The notes under the pieces are model-generated. The model had not been told where the DNA came from. It worked only from the letters and a program-made list of their open reading frames with translations, and searched no databases. This document shows, piece after piece, positions 1 through 9,436 of a DNA stretch of 64,000 nt. The first letter of the stretch is position 1; the number at the start of each line of letters is the position of its first letter. The DNA comes from Acinetobacter pseudolwoffii (GTDB taxonomy: Bacteria > Pseudomonadota > Gammaproteobacteria > Pseudomonadales > Moraxellaceae). The stretch covers positions 1-64,000 of the forward strand of contig NZ_PHRG01000012.1 of assembly GCF_002803605.1 (NCBI RefSeq), in the 5' to 3' direction. Made by a program: the position numbers and the translations under genes.

Positions 1-320
1 GGGGCTGCTCAGCCACAGAGTTTAATCAGGCTTTGAGCAAAGCCAGTGACCATACGTAAAGAAAGACGGAATAGAGATTTGATCATTAAACAGCATTGAA
101 TCGCTGTATCGGAATAAGTTTGATTTCGTCCGTGCTTGCCTTGTGGTTGTGCATACCATTGGGTCTTAGGATCAAACCAGATTGAAATATTTCCTCGCTT
201 GATTAAAGCTTGGTTATACGAGGACCAATTGGTTGTACGGTAAGTTTTAGGTGCAGGCTTCTTCATCTGGAAATTATATTGCTAAAGAAGCCCTCAAGAA
301 TAGCTTTGTGCAACAAAGCC
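1..320 (-). mobile_element. IS5-family (IS903-group) element, 5' fragment
   Basis: This is the 5' part of an IS903-like element. The terminal repeat GGCTTTGTTGCACAAAGC lies at its right edge (about 303-320) and an 85-codon transposase start lies at 266-9. The protein matches the first 85 residues of the complete 310-residue transposase at 56902-57834 and then stops at TGA directly after Leu-Cys-Gly. The bases after that codon (TGAGCAGCCCC) are also found at the same point of the second broken copy near 56592. The catalytic DDE residues are absent, so it cannot encode an active enzyme. The rest lies outside the window. Confidence 0.85.
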
Positions 321-341
321 AGCTAAAAGTGTCAACACACC

Positions 342-791
342 CTAATATTTTATGATCATCACTGGTAATTCGGTTGAGCGAAGTACAGCTGTGGCCACAC
401 TTCCGAGTCTCCATTTTTTAAAACCTCTGCGACCATGCGATCCCATCACAATGAGATCAGCCTGTATCTGTTTGGCAGTTTTCACAATACTTTCTTCAAA
501 CACTACACTTTTTAGGACTTTAGTTTCAACTTGAACGCCCGCTGCATATGCAATTTCACTTGCTTGTTTTAATACCTCTTCTGCATTCGCATAAGCTTGA
601 ATAAAGTGTTCTTTCATTGGAGCAGAGACATAATAATAATAGAAATCTGCATCTGTAAATGGATCTTCAGAAACCAGACTGATGAAGGTCAATCTGCTAT
701 CGAATACCTGAGCAATTTCGACCGCATGTTTTACCGCGGAGAATGAAATTTTTGAACCATCAACTGGTACTAAAATATTCTGGTATGACAT
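342..791 (-). CDS. universal stress protein, UspA family
   Basis: A 149-residue single-domain cytoplasmic protein of the Usp fold. It starts with the typical strand SYQNILVPVDGS and carries the ATP-binding signature G-2X-G-9X-G-S at about residues 117-131 (GSHG, then GS), so an ATP-binding Usp is expected. Such proteins accumulate under starvation and oxidative or membrane stress; the exact partner is not predictable. The length is normal for a single Usp domain. It stands alone, with the IS fragment downstream and the HD-GYP gene upstream on the same strand about 170 bases away. Family assignment is firm, the physiological role is not. Confidence 0.9.
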   Translation of the reverse strand: MSYQNILVPVDGSKISFSAVKHAVEIAQVFDSRLTFISLVSEDPFTDADFYYYYVSAPMKEHFIQAYANAEEVLKQASEIAYAAGVQVETKVLKSVVFEESIVKTAKQIQADLIVMGSHGRRGFKKWRLGSVATAVLRSTELPVMIIKY

Positions 792-902
792 CGATAATGC
801 TCCAAATACGAACTTTCTATTCAGTTATAGATAACATAAGCATGTTAGCGCTTCAATTTAAAGCATTAAACAATATCAAATTTATCCGGAATACTACTTA
901 AC

Positions 903-939
903 TAAAAAATAAGTGAATAGCTTTTTGGCTGCTATTCAC
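903..939 (-). terminator. rho-independent terminator of the HD-GYP gene
   Basis: GTGAATAGC (913-921) and GCTATTCAC (931-939) form a perfect 9-bp stem with a 9-base loop. On the minus strand the stem is followed by TTATTTTTTAG. It lies directly behind the stop codon at 957. Confidence 0.8.
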
Positions 940-956
940 CTGATGATCAAGACTGT

Positions 957-3900
957 TTAACTTGGCAAGACGTATCCCTTTTCCCTAATTAAACGTACTG
1001 CTGCATCACATACTTCTACATCATAAATCGTTCCACGTCCTTTTAAGATTTCTGCAAGCGCAACCTCTATGCCTAAAGCAGGACGGTATGGGCGATGTGT
1101 AGCCATTGACTCGATCACATCGGCCACCGTCAGAATACGCGCCTCAGGATGAATCTCATCACCTTTTAATCCTTTAGGATAACCTGTCCCATCCATGCGT
1201 TCGTGATGCTGACCAATGATTTCAGCAATTGGAATATTGAAAGGAACATCCTTGAGAATTTCATAACCAGCCTGCGCATGACCTTTCATCATTTCCATTT
1301 CCAGATAGGTCAGACGAGTAGGTTTGGTCAGAATTTCTGAAGGAATTGAAATTTTACCAATGTCATGTACCAATCCAATTTCTTCCATTTGCAGACAACG
1401 TTTTTCATCCCAGCCCATTTCTTTGGCAATGGCACTGGCAATCAAGCCTACACGGCGTTCATGTCCCGCGGTATAAGGATCGCGTAATTCCACCATTATG
1501 GACACAGCTTGTAAGGTGCCATACATGGTTGCTTCCAACTGCTCAAGCTGTCGGGCAATCTGGTCCTGTGCCTGCTTTTGCTCGGTAATGTCCTGTGCCA
1601 TCACAATCGAGGCTGGCAAGCCATCATCCCAAGTGATGCGACGGCTATGCAGGGCAAATTCCCGGATCTGGCCATTTTGATGTCGGAACGGAACCACACA
1701 GGATAGGCTCGAATATTCTGCAGCCTGATCCTGCTCTTGGTTAATCAGTGCCGGTGTGTCTGCGGCCATGGTGCTAAATTCCAGAATATTATGTCCAATG
1801 AGTGCTGCAGCAGACCTGCCCAGCATATTGGCATAACTCGGGTTGACATACAGATAGTGATTGTCGCGCAGCACATACATCCCGACCACGGTTTGTTCCA
1901 CCATACCCCGGAAACGCTGTTCACTGTCTCGTAATGCCTGTTCAGTTTTGCGGATGGTGGTCAGATCATTCCAAGCCAGAATCACATCATTGCCGACAAT
2001 CGCCAGTGTTCGCTGAGCAATACGCTGACTACCATCTTTAGCTAACAGAGTAATTTCAGGAAATTGCACCTGTTTACCGTTTTTTGCCAGTTGCAATGCC
2101 TCTTCCCAGTTCTGCTGCATAAACTGTCTTTGCTCTGGATTAGGCGCCACTTTTTCCAGCCAGGCTTCCCGATTTTGAAAATCTTCCAGACTATATCCCA
2201 GCCATTTTTCATAGGCCAAATTAACCGCAAGAATTCGTTCATCCTGTACGGAAATAATATGCATTGGCACGGGAGACTGCAAAAATACCTGTTGGAAACG
2301 TTGTTCCATCTGCTGAGAATAGGTCTCGGCAGTTTTACGCTGTTGCTCCGCTGAAAAACGCTCCAACGCAGAAGAAATGTCCCTAGAAAGATTTTGCAAC
2401 AGTAGAATTTGCTCCTCATCAAATTCTCCTTGCCTTGTAGTATACACCCCCACTAGCCCCCAGAAATGTCCATCAAGCAACAACGGGATTAATGCTGCCT
2501 GACTTATCTTTTCCTGTTTTAAGTACTGTCTCCATGCCTGGTATTCTGGTGAAACATTCTCGTCCGCGTCATTGATCAAGGAATAGGCATAGACATCTAC
2601 CTCTGGACTGGTATTTTTCACCTGATGCAATGGAGTATTTTCATCTTGCTGTAAGAGAGTGCGTAAAGTGGGCATAATATTTGCGCTAATATTATGATGG
2701 AACTGAATCATCAATGGACTGTCAGCTCGATCCTCTGCTTTGATTGCAATTAAAATTTTAGCAAAACTACCCAGATTCAACAGCACCTGCTGCAACTCGG
2801 TTAGCAAATCTTGCCGATTCTGGCTATGCGCAATCACCCGGTTGGTTTCAATGAGCAGCTGATAGAGATAAGTCAACCGTGCTACACGCCTTTGTGACTG
2901 TATCCGGGTATATACATCGGTAATCTGACCGGTGATATGATCGATTAAACTCTGCTCTTCATCTAGAAAAGTCGGGGCATCCGCTGCCGGATCATACCAG
3001 ATGCTTAAGGTGCCGAATTGCTGAGTCTCATTGGCAAAGACTGATTGCAAAAAAGGCATCTGAGCCGGAGGGGCTGTGCCAAAAACACCCCAGTCACTAT
3101 CAATCTGCAGCTTAACCCGCTCCGGAGAAGAGAAGCCGGAAGGGATTGTCTGCATCACTTTGTGCAACAGCTCGCTCATGCCGGTATGGGTATTATTGCA
3201 GAGTTGATTGATCTGATTCAGACATCGCACTTCTTTTACACGTTTCTGCAGATCCTGCAGCAAAAACTGGCGATCGGTAATATCGTGTACCACCATGACC
3301 CAGACGGTTTTTTTACCCAGGCGTTCTGCAAAAGGTGCCACATGACACTCGACCGTTTTGTGATCCGGCAAGGTCATCTGGATTAAAAACTCTTGCGGTG
3401 CCTGTTGCAATCGGGAGCACACCGGGCAATCTTCGGCCTTTACCCGAGGATCATGCACCAGTTCATGCACAGAGCGTCCGCTCAATTGTGTCGCTGCAAT
3501 GCCGTGCAGCTGGGCGGCCGCTAAGTTGACCTGCTGAATCATTTGGCTAGAAGTGACAATATAGGTTGGATCAGGAATGGTGTCATAAGTGCTTGCAGCC
3601 TTGGACAACATGCTAAAAGGCTCTTTAATGGTCGATTCAACCAGCGCCATATAAATAAACCAGTATGAATAAACTTTCAGAATATGCCCCAGCAGATTGG
3701 CATCGGCATATACGGACACATATACGGACACATATTGGGTAAAGGCAAATTCAGAAGCCATCATGGTCAGCATGGAAAGACTGACACCAAACGCCAGTTG
3801 GGCTGATAAATATTCACGGCGCTGCCACACCAGTACTAGCGCAATTGCCAGAACCGCAATAATCAGATATTCACTATAGATTTTAAAAGGGGTCAGGCCT

Positions 3901-4418
3901 TGCCCATCAACAAAGGCGGTTGGAAAGAAACCCAACATGACTGCAGTCACAATCCCGACACTGAACAGACCAAAAAACAGGTTCAAGGGGGCAGCTTTGA
4001 TCACGCGTGTCAGCATGAATGGCGCGGCGAGCATGGCAAAGGCCTGCAATAACCGGGCACCAATCCATAATTGAGTGGCCTGATTGGCACTGTCCACCGG
4101 AAGAATGTGCATGCCTTTATATAGCAGGGTGTGGAACAGGTCAATAAATCCACACCAGCCAATCGCGATGGCAATCAAAACAACAAAATAATTTTTAGTA
4201 AAATGCCGTGACACCACGGTCACAATCAGCGCTGTGAGCGCAATAATGATTGAAACCAGTTCCGCTACGGTATGAGCAAACAGAAAACCAAAACTTTGAT
4301 CGGTCCACCAGATCACCAAGGCAAAGAGCGTTGGAGGAATGACCATCATATAGGGAGAAATAAACGATTTGAGGTCGAATACATCCGGTGTAAATAAGTC
4401 ACGAGATGATTTAGGCAT
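957..4418 (-). CDS. MASE3-PAS-GAF-PAS-PAS-HD-GYP c-di-GMP phosphodiesterase
   Basis: About 1153 residues. The N-terminal 250 or so residues form several membrane helices and look like the MASE3 sensor domain. PAS, GAF-like and two further PAS segments follow. The last 170 residues hold an HD-GYP domain with the motifs HDIGK, HHERMDGTGYP and DVIESMATHRPYRPA, so metal ligands and the GYP signature are present and hydrolysis of cyclic di-GMP is likely. I start at ATG 4418 because GGGGGAAA stands 6-8 bases before it; an upstream TTG (4442) is also in frame. With the diguanylate cyclase just upstream it would set opposing c-di-GMP levels. The ligand of the sensor domains is unknown. Confidence 0.9.
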   Translation of the reverse strand: MPKSSRDLFTPDVFDLKSFISPYMMVIPPTLFALVIWWTDQSFGFLFAHTVAELVSIIIALTALIVTVVSRHFTKNYFVVLIAIAIGWCGFIDLFHTLLYKGMHILPVDSANQATQLWIGARLLQAFAMLAAPFMLTRVIKAAPLNLFFGLFSVGIVTAVMLGFFPTAFVDGQGLTPFKIYSEYLIIAVLAIALVLVWQRREYLSAQLAFGVSLSMLTMMASEFAFTQYVSVYVSVYADANLLGHILKVYSYWFIYMALVESTIKEPFSMLSKAASTYDTIPDPTYIVTSSQMIQQVNLAAAQLHGIAATQLSGRSVHELVHDPRVKAEDCPVCSRLQQAPQEFLIQMTLPDHKTVECHVAPFAERLGKKTVWVMVVHDITDRQFLLQDLQKRVKEVRCLNQINQLCNNTHTGMSELLHKVMQTIPSGFSSPERVKLQIDSDWGVFGTAPPAQMPFLQSVFANETQQFGTLSIWYDPAADAPTFLDEEQSLIDHITGQITDVYTRIQSQRRVARLTYLYQLLIETNRVIAHSQNRQDLLTELQQVLLNLGSFAKILIAIKAEDRADSPLMIQFHHNISANIMPTLRTLLQQDENTPLHQVKNTSPEVDVYAYSLINDADENVSPEYQAWRQYLKQEKISQAALIPLLLDGHFWGLVGVYTTRQGEFDEEQILLLQNLSRDISSALERFSAEQQRKTAETYSQQMEQRFQQVFLQSPVPMHIISVQDERILAVNLAYEKWLGYSLEDFQNREAWLEKVAPNPEQRQFMQQNWEEALQLAKNGKQVQFPEITLLAKDGSQRIAQRTLAIVGNDVILAWNDLTTIRKTEQALRDSEQRFRGMVEQTVVGMYVLRDNHYLYVNPSYANMLGRSAAALIGHNILEFSTMAADTPALINQEQDQAAEYSSLSCVVPFRHQNGQIREFALHSRRITWDDGLPASIVMAQDITEQKQAQDQIARQLEQLEATMYGTLQAVSIMVELRDPYTAGHERRVGLIASAIAKEMGWDEKRCLQMEEIGLVHDIGKISIPSEILTKPTRLTYLEMEMMKGHAQAGYEILKDVPFNIPIAEIIGQHHERMDGTGYPKGLKGDEIHPEARILTVADVIESMATHRPYRPALGIEVALAEILKGRGTIYDVEVCDAAVRLIREKGYVLPS

Positions 4419-4625
4419 ACATTTCCCCCGCGAGATTCGCAAATGGTCTTATTAAAATAATGTGGTTCAAAGTTTTGTGTTAGCTGAATATTTACATGAT
4501 AATTATATCATTAGGCCGATGAGAATAATCTATGTTTAAATAGATCAAACTTGTTGACAGCAGATCAGCGATACGGCGTATTGAAATTTCACACTGAACA
4601 GTTTTAATCAATAGATGCCTAGAAG

Positions 4626-6188
4626 CTAGCGCGTACAGTTGCGTCCTTCACGCTTGGCCTGATACAGTTTTTGATCTGCCATTCTCAGCACTTCCTCGAC
4701 ATCCTCAGAACTATGCGGCCAGTAAGCAATCCCAATAGAAATGGTCACTATACCAATTTCTCCCATTTCCGTAATTTCAACTGCTTTTCGTAACCGCTCC
4801 GCTGCCTGAAAAACTTTTATGGGATCTGAAGCAGCCATTAAAATAATAAACTCCTCTCCTCCCGAACGGCAGCAGACATCATTGTCTCGGAAATGATATT
4901 GCATCACATTCGCTAGCCTTTGTAAGACAATATCGCCTTTGTCATGACCATAGGTATCATTCACCTTTTTAAAGAAGTCGATATCTGCCGCCAGCACAGC
5001 AAAATCGGTACGCATACGCACAAACTCTTCGATAAACAGGTTCATTCCACGGCGATTGTATAAACCAGTTAGGGGATCAGTATTCACTGATTGATTCAGC
5101 TCATCAATTTTTTCATTGAAATTTTGACAGCTCAGCATCAGAGAATTTTTGAATTGATTGACTTCAAAATACGAAGGTTTAATTTCGTTGATTTTATCCT
5201 GAACATCCTGCCGACTGAGCATACTGGCCATTTTCGCCAAATGGTTTAAAGGCAGTGCAATCAAGCCCGATAAACGCCAGACCACAAAGAAAATGAATAA
5301 ATAGAATAGGCTAATCCCGATGGATACCTTGATAATAATACTGTTGGCTTGAGCAAATAGCTCCTCAATCGGCTGCTGTGATACTACAACCCAGTTCACG
5401 CTGGGAATATGCGAGAAACCGACCAGACTATCTATGCCTTTACTGTTCATCAGACGGAAACTGCCATCCTGCTGCGGCAGCATCGTGGTTAATCCATCAC
5501 CCGCCTGGACTTCCTGGCCAATTTGCCGAGTATCGGCATGAAAAATGATCTGATTTTGGTCATCCATGACATAGGTATAATTTTTCTTGTAGCCATATTT
5601 GGAGGCCAGCATTTCACTGACCAGATTCTTGCTCTGCAGATAAATCGTACCAGCGACAAAGCCCAAGTACTGCCCCTGGGCATCGAAGATCGGTTCAGAA
5701 ATAATCACGATCAATTTTTTGGTTGAAGACCAGTACGGCGAAGAAATATAAGTTTGCTTGCGCTTGATCGACTCGGTAATACCGTGGGTTGTATAAATCT
5801 GTTTAGCATCAATATTTAAAGTGGTCGGGAAAAATGAAATGATGCGTCCTTCTCGGTCAGCCAGAAAAACACTGTTGAAATTACCGGATTGGCTTTTGAG
5901 ACGTGCCGCTTCCGTGTTTCTCAAGCTTGTATTAGTAAAGTCTTTACCGAGTAACTTCGCACTAAAGCTTAAATTTTTTAAGATTTCTTCAAACTGGTAA
6001 TTGGTATGCGCAGCAATTCTGGATGAATATTCCGCATTCAAGGCCAGAGAATTATCGATCAGGCGCTCTTTCACCGTATAGTTGACAAAAAATAAAGCAA
6101 AGACAAACAGACAGGTCACACTTAGAATCGTTAAAAGTAAAATCAAGCTGCGCAGATTTAAACGAGGCGCCAGTAAAACCTGTCTCAA
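4626..6188 (-). CDS. membrane sensor diguanylate cyclase (Cache-type sensor + GGDEF)
   Basis: 520 residues: a membrane helix near residues 12-35, a periplasmic double-Cache-like sensor to about 280, a second helix near 285-305, a short linker, then a C-terminal GGDEF domain starting at NTDPLTGLYNRRG. The active-site motif is GGEEF (residues 443-447) and the inhibitory I-site RxxD (RDND) lies five residues before it, so a product-inhibited cyclase making c-di-GMP is expected. The start is TTG at 6188, supported by AGGATTGAG just upstream; no in-frame ATG fits better. It is on the same strand as the HD-GYP gene but 200 bases apart, so separate transcription is possible. The signal it senses is unknown. 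Confidence 0.9.
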   Translation of the reverse strand: MRQVLLAPRLNLRSLILLLTILSVTCLFVFALFFVNYTVKERLIDNSLALNAEYSSRIAAHTNYQFEEILKNLSFSAKLLGKDFTNTSLRNTEAARLKSQSGNFNSVFLADREGRIISFFPTTLNIDAKQIYTTHGITESIKRKQTYISSPYWSSTKKLIVIISEPIFDAQGQYLGFVAGTIYLQSKNLVSEMLASKYGYKKNYTYVMDDQNQIIFHADTRQIGQEVQAGDGLTTMLPQQDGSFRLMNSKGIDSLVGFSHIPSVNWVVVSQQPIEELFAQANSIIIKVSIGISLFYLFIFFVVWRLSGLIALPLNHLAKMASMLSRQDVQDKINEIKPSYFEVNQFKNSLMLSCQNFNEKIDELNQSVNTDPLTGLYNRRGMNLFIEEFVRMRTDFAVLAADIDFFKKVNDTYGHDKGDIVLQRLANVMQYHFRDNDVCCRSGGEEFIILMAASDPIKVFQAAERLRKAVEITEMGEIGIVTISIGIAYWPHSSEDVEEVLRMADQKLYQAKREGRNCTR

Positions 6189-6419
6189 TAGCTCAATCCT
6201 AAGTGTTGATTTATGATACTTATATCATAAAAAACTGACATGAACTGCTTATTCCTCCCAATAACAGCATCATTAAAATAAGCAGAAATCGGTGGCCGTA
6301 AAATTGAAATTGCTGGCTCCCATTATTTGGACTGCTAAAGATGCCTGATGATCTTTTATCGAATAAAAAATACCCTGTTATCATTTTTTCATGGAGAAAG
6401 GCTAAAAAATCTTTGTTTT

Positions 6420-6435
6420 TGTGATATAAATCACA
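6420..6435. promoter_or_regulatory. CRP/Vfr-like palindrome
   Basis: TGTGATATAAATCACA is a perfect TGTGA-N6-TCACA site, the classic CRP/Vfr half-site spacing. It lies 52 bases before the ATG at 6488 and 230 bases before the diguanylate cyclase start, so it could serve either gene. Binding itself is inferred. Confidence 0.55.
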
Positions 6436-6487
6436 TTATTTTACTTCCTTAAAAGATTGAATTCACTACAAATGGATTTGGATTCCC

Positions 6488-8236
6488 ATGCAAACATACA
6501 TTCCTTATCAGCTGCGGGTACAATTAAAACAAATTGATCCTATTCTTGATAAGCATTGGCAACAACAACTGCTGTCGATCCTCTCTGCAACACCGCAAGC
6601 GCTACATCAAAAAATAGAAGATCAGTACCTAAAACCCAAGAATATCTCGTGGAACTACCTGACCAAAGCCTTTGAGTTTACCGGCCATACCCGCCTGAAA
6701 GATCTGCAGCTCAATACGCAAAATCCTGAACTCGTGCAACTTGCACAGCGCATCAATAGCACTTTCAGCTTTCTGCAAGGCTATCAAAGTGACTTTCAGG
6801 TTGCAGACTACCTGGAAAGCATTGTCCGTGAAATTAATCAAATCGATCTGGACAATCCCGCCGATATTCAGGCACAACAACTGATCAAAAAAGCTTTTCT
6901 CTACGATGCTGCATTGATCATTCGAGAGTTAGATTTTTCTATTTCTGCCAATCACCGGCATTTGGATCTTGAACAAGTCCGAACGTTTATCTTTGAAGTC
7001 TTCATGAAAAGTGAAATTCTGGGCAGCTGGTTTGCCCATATTTTGCCGAGCGAATATGCCGAACAGGAACTGGCGATTTTTCAGGATTATTTTATTCCGC
7101 AGCAACAGGTTCGTGACTTTGAAATTATTGAAACCTTTCAATATTACTTTGTCCTGAACAGTTCTTATGACAGTTTAGTATCTGCCTATTCCATTCGTCG
7201 CTTTTTAACTGAAGAAAGCTTTGGTAAAGAAGATCGGTTCTATATTAGTGGTTTGGTGCTTGACCCGGAACAATTGGATCAAGCAGATTATGTTGAAAAT
7301 TTTAAACAGCTGATGACACGAATTATTGGTATTCAACGTAAAATGAATCCACATATTGTGGAACTGGTTGAATCGCTGCATCAATATAATCAGCAGAATC
7401 TCATCCCAAGTTTAAAAGAAATTTTAAATATCCAAAGTTTTGCCATCGATCATCTGGTGAAAGAACATCTGGAAATTTTGGAGAAAGATTTATCCTTAAA
7501 TATTCTCGAACCTTTTCTCAAAGGCTTGAAAAACAGTGTGCAGCATACTGATGAACTAGAATATTGCTATTTGAATATTTTAAGATTAATCAATGAGTTT
7601 CTGCATCAGCTGGAAATTTTATCGCAGCAACCGATGCTGCAGTTTAATCCGCATGCGCGTCTGTTCAAATATCGCTTAATTGCCTATTTAAAATTACTGG
7701 AACAACGTCGCACCCAAATCTTTGTGATTTTTCATGATGAGTTTCACTATCAGCAACAGGTGCGGGCCGTTTCAGCACCCACCCAGGAAATTAGAGAGCT
7801 TCTGAATGACGCGCTTGAACAAACTCGCCAGATCCAGCAGCAAATACGCCAGTTAGAACGTGAAATACAAAATACCGAAAATCGAGGTTTTCTTAAACGG
7901 CTGTTTAAAAAACCTGAAAATCATGAATTAAAGATCAATGAACTCAAAAAGAATCTGACTGAGGTTCGCGATCATTGCTATCTCAGAATGATTGCCATGC
8001 AAAAGCAGGCCACTCAGGAAAGTGTGTATCTGGAAGCCAAGAATTTAATTCCGGTGATTGACGCTAAAGTGCGCCATTATGCTTTTGCCAATGGTGAAAA
8101 TGGGGTGACACGTTTGCCACTTCTATTACAGTTACCCGAAGACCGGAATAGCTTCAATATGCAAAGCATTCTCGTGGCTTTAAATTATGAATTTCTGCTT
8201 TATGCGAAAAGTTGGGGAATGTCAAAAAAGGCTTAG
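6488..8236 (+). CDS. uncharacterised 582-residue helical protein
   Basis: I do not recognise this protein. It is 582 residues, rich in Gln, Leu and Glu, with no signal peptide or membrane helix, and is predicted by eye to be almost entirely helical. Residues about 430-490 form a strongly charged Gln/Glu-rich coiled-coil stretch (QTRQIQQQIRQLEREIQ and on), followed by a basic segment around FLKRLFKKPENHE. It probably forms a cytoplasmic oligomer or scaffold. It is monocistronic: the preceding gene is divergent and the next gene starts 140 bases later. The CRP-like site upstream suggests carbon-status control. No function is assigned. Confidence 0.75.
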   Translation: MQTYIPYQLRVQLKQIDPILDKHWQQQLLSILSATPQALHQKIEDQYLKPKNISWNYLTKAFEFTGHTRLKDLQLNTQNPELVQLAQRINSTFSFLQGYQSDFQVADYLESIVREINQIDLDNPADIQAQQLIKKAFLYDAALIIRELDFSISANHRHLDLEQVRTFIFEVFMKSEILGSWFAHILPSEYAEQELAIFQDYFIPQQQVRDFEIIETFQYYFVLNSSYDSLVSAYSIRRFLTEESFGKEDRFYISGLVLDPEQLDQADYVENFKQLMTRIIGIQRKMNPHIVELVESLHQYNQQNLIPSLKEILNIQSFAIDHLVKEHLEILEKDLSLNILEPFLKGLKNSVQHTDELEYCYLNILRLINEFLHQLEILSQQPMLQFNPHARLFKYRLIAYLKLLEQRRTQIFVIFHDEFHYQQQVRAVSAPTQEIRELLNDALEQTRQIQQQIRQLEREIQNTENRGFLKRLFKKPENHELKINELKKNLTEVRDHCYLRMIAMQKQATQESVYLEAKNLIPVIDAKVRHYAFANGENGVTRLPLLLQLPEDRNSFNMQSILVALNYEFLLYAKSWGMSKKA

Positions 8237-8313
8237 ACAGGACTGGGGATATACACGTTACTCCATCATTAAAGAGCTTCTGTTTACTGCTCATTTAACA
8301 GCCTTTCATCCTC

Positions 8314-8329
8314 TTCACATTCTGTTCAC
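8314..8329 (+). promoter_or_regulatory. TTCAC-N6-TTCAC direct repeat, putative response-regulator site
   Basis: TTCACATTCTGTTCAC: two TTCAC units 11 bases apart, as expected for an OmpR-class dimer binding one face of DNA. It lies 48-63 bases before the lipoprotein ATG. Matching repeats stand before the lipocalin (18360-18375) and the desaturase (17696-17711). The spacing is seen; the binding protein is inferred. Confidence 0.5.
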
Positions 8330-8376
8330 GACTTTCGGCCTAAAGTATTAGCATAGACCTAATACGGATAGCCAAT

Positions 8377-8949
8377 ATGAAACATATCAAAAAAATACTG
8401 CTAGCTACCTTGTCCTTACCGCTACTAGTTTTAGCAGGATGTAAAAGTATTCCCAGCTATTCAGGTGATTATGCAAAATCCAGAAACCAAATTCAGGGAA
8501 CTGCGCTGGATCAGGCTAAAGCCCAAGACATCGGCATTCGCTTTACTTCAGCTTTTAATACTTTAGGTACACCTGCATTTATTGAACGAGCCGGATCACT
8601 CTATGCCGATCAGCTGTTTATTAACGATACCTTATCCCAATTTTCATCACGTCAAAATCTACTCCAACATTTTCAAGGGATGAACAAGCGTGTCAGTAAC
8701 GTGAATGTCAAACTATTAAATACCTCCTATTATCAAGACTCTGCCTACGTGCACTGGCATATGGCCTATGATTTTAAAATGTTTGGCGCAACACGAAGCA
8801 TGGATTCTTATGGCATCAGTGAAATCAAGGTCAACCGCGACAATAAGATTATTTTTCAGCAGGATTTCTGGGATCCTGCAAATGGCCTGTATCGTTCTTT
8901 ACCTTATGTCGGAGGAGCTTATTCATGGGTACTGCCTTTCAAAAAATAG
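8377..8949 (+). CDS. lipoprotein with NTF2-like fold
   Basis: 190 residues. A lipoprotein signal peptide ends in the lipobox LAGC, with Cys at about residue 22, so the mature protein is anchored in a membrane facing the periplasm. The rest resembles NTF2/SnoaL-like small alpha+beta proteins (segments around GSLYADQLFINDTL and YVHWHMAYDFK). Proteins of this type occur beside Cfa/DUF1365/FAD-oxidoreductase sets in other proteobacteria. It is the first gene of an apparent three-gene operon and overlaps the next gene by 25 bases, which implies translational coupling. Substrate binding is possible but unproven. Confidence 0.75.
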   Translation: MKHIKKILLATLSLPLLVLAGCKSIPSYSGDYAKSRNQIQGTALDQAKAQDIGIRFTSAFNTLGTPAFIERAGSLYADQLFINDTLSQFSSRQNLLQHFQGMNKRVSNVNVKLLNTSYYQDSAYVHWHMAYDFKMFGATRSMDSYGISEIKVNRDNKIIFQQDFWDPANGLYRSLPYVGGAYSWVLPFKK

Positions 8950-9425
8950 GATTAAATACTGGACTACTGATACTCTGCAGTTTCAGTTCATGGGCACATG
9001 CCCAAAATATGAATCAGTGTGGTCGTGGTCCACTTCTGGTAGCTCAGAAACAGGTTGGCGTCGCCCGTTATTATGCTCAGAACTGTACAAAACCCTGGCA
9101 AGGCCAGAATATGCAGATTGATTTTTCTTATACAAAAAATATTCCGGAATGGGCTTTCAAGCGTGCAGCGACCCATTTTCTGAAGCGTAATGAGCGAGAG
9201 TCTAAACATTTAATAGTATTAGATAGAATCACCCAGCTTTATAAGCCGGTAAAACCGGGAGATCTCTATCGCTTAAGCTATCAAGCCGAGACTCAGACCC
9301 TGACCTTGATGCTAAATCAGCAGGTGTTAGGCAATCTTCAGCATCCGCTAGCACAACAATATTTTAATATCTGGCTGGGATCGCAGCCATTTAGTGCTAA
9401 ATTAAAACAGCAATTATTGAATTAG
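8925..9425 (+). CDS. chalcone-isomerase-like periplasmic protein
   Basis: 166 residues with a signal peptide (hydrophobic residues about 8-24, cleavage likely after AHA). The mature part matches the bacterial chalcone-isomerase-like family: a MQIDFSYTK strand, the pattern KPGDLYRLSY, LMLNQQVLGN and the closing FNIWLGSQPFSAKLKQQLL. Plant relatives include fatty-acid-binding proteins as well as true isomerases, so lipid binding in the periplasm fits this neighbourhood. The start has a strong GGAGGAG site and overlaps the lipoprotein gene. The regulator gene follows after 11 bases. The enzymatic role is unknown. Confidence 0.78.
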   Translation: MGTAFQKIGLNTGLLILCSFSSWAHAQNMNQCGRGPLLVAQKQVGVARYYAQNCTKPWQGQNMQIDFSYTKNIPEWAFKRAATHFLKRNERESKHLIVLDRITQLYKPVKPGDLYRLSYQAETQTLTLMLNQQVLGNLQHPLAQQYFNIWLGSQPFSAKLKQQLLN

Positions 9426-9436
9426 TCTCTGCCGTT

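Noticed and set aside
4443..4625. Possible small RNA between the HD-GYP and diguanylate cyclase genes
   Set aside because: No clear hairpin-plus-T-run or promoter pair was found; it is a normal intergenic length.
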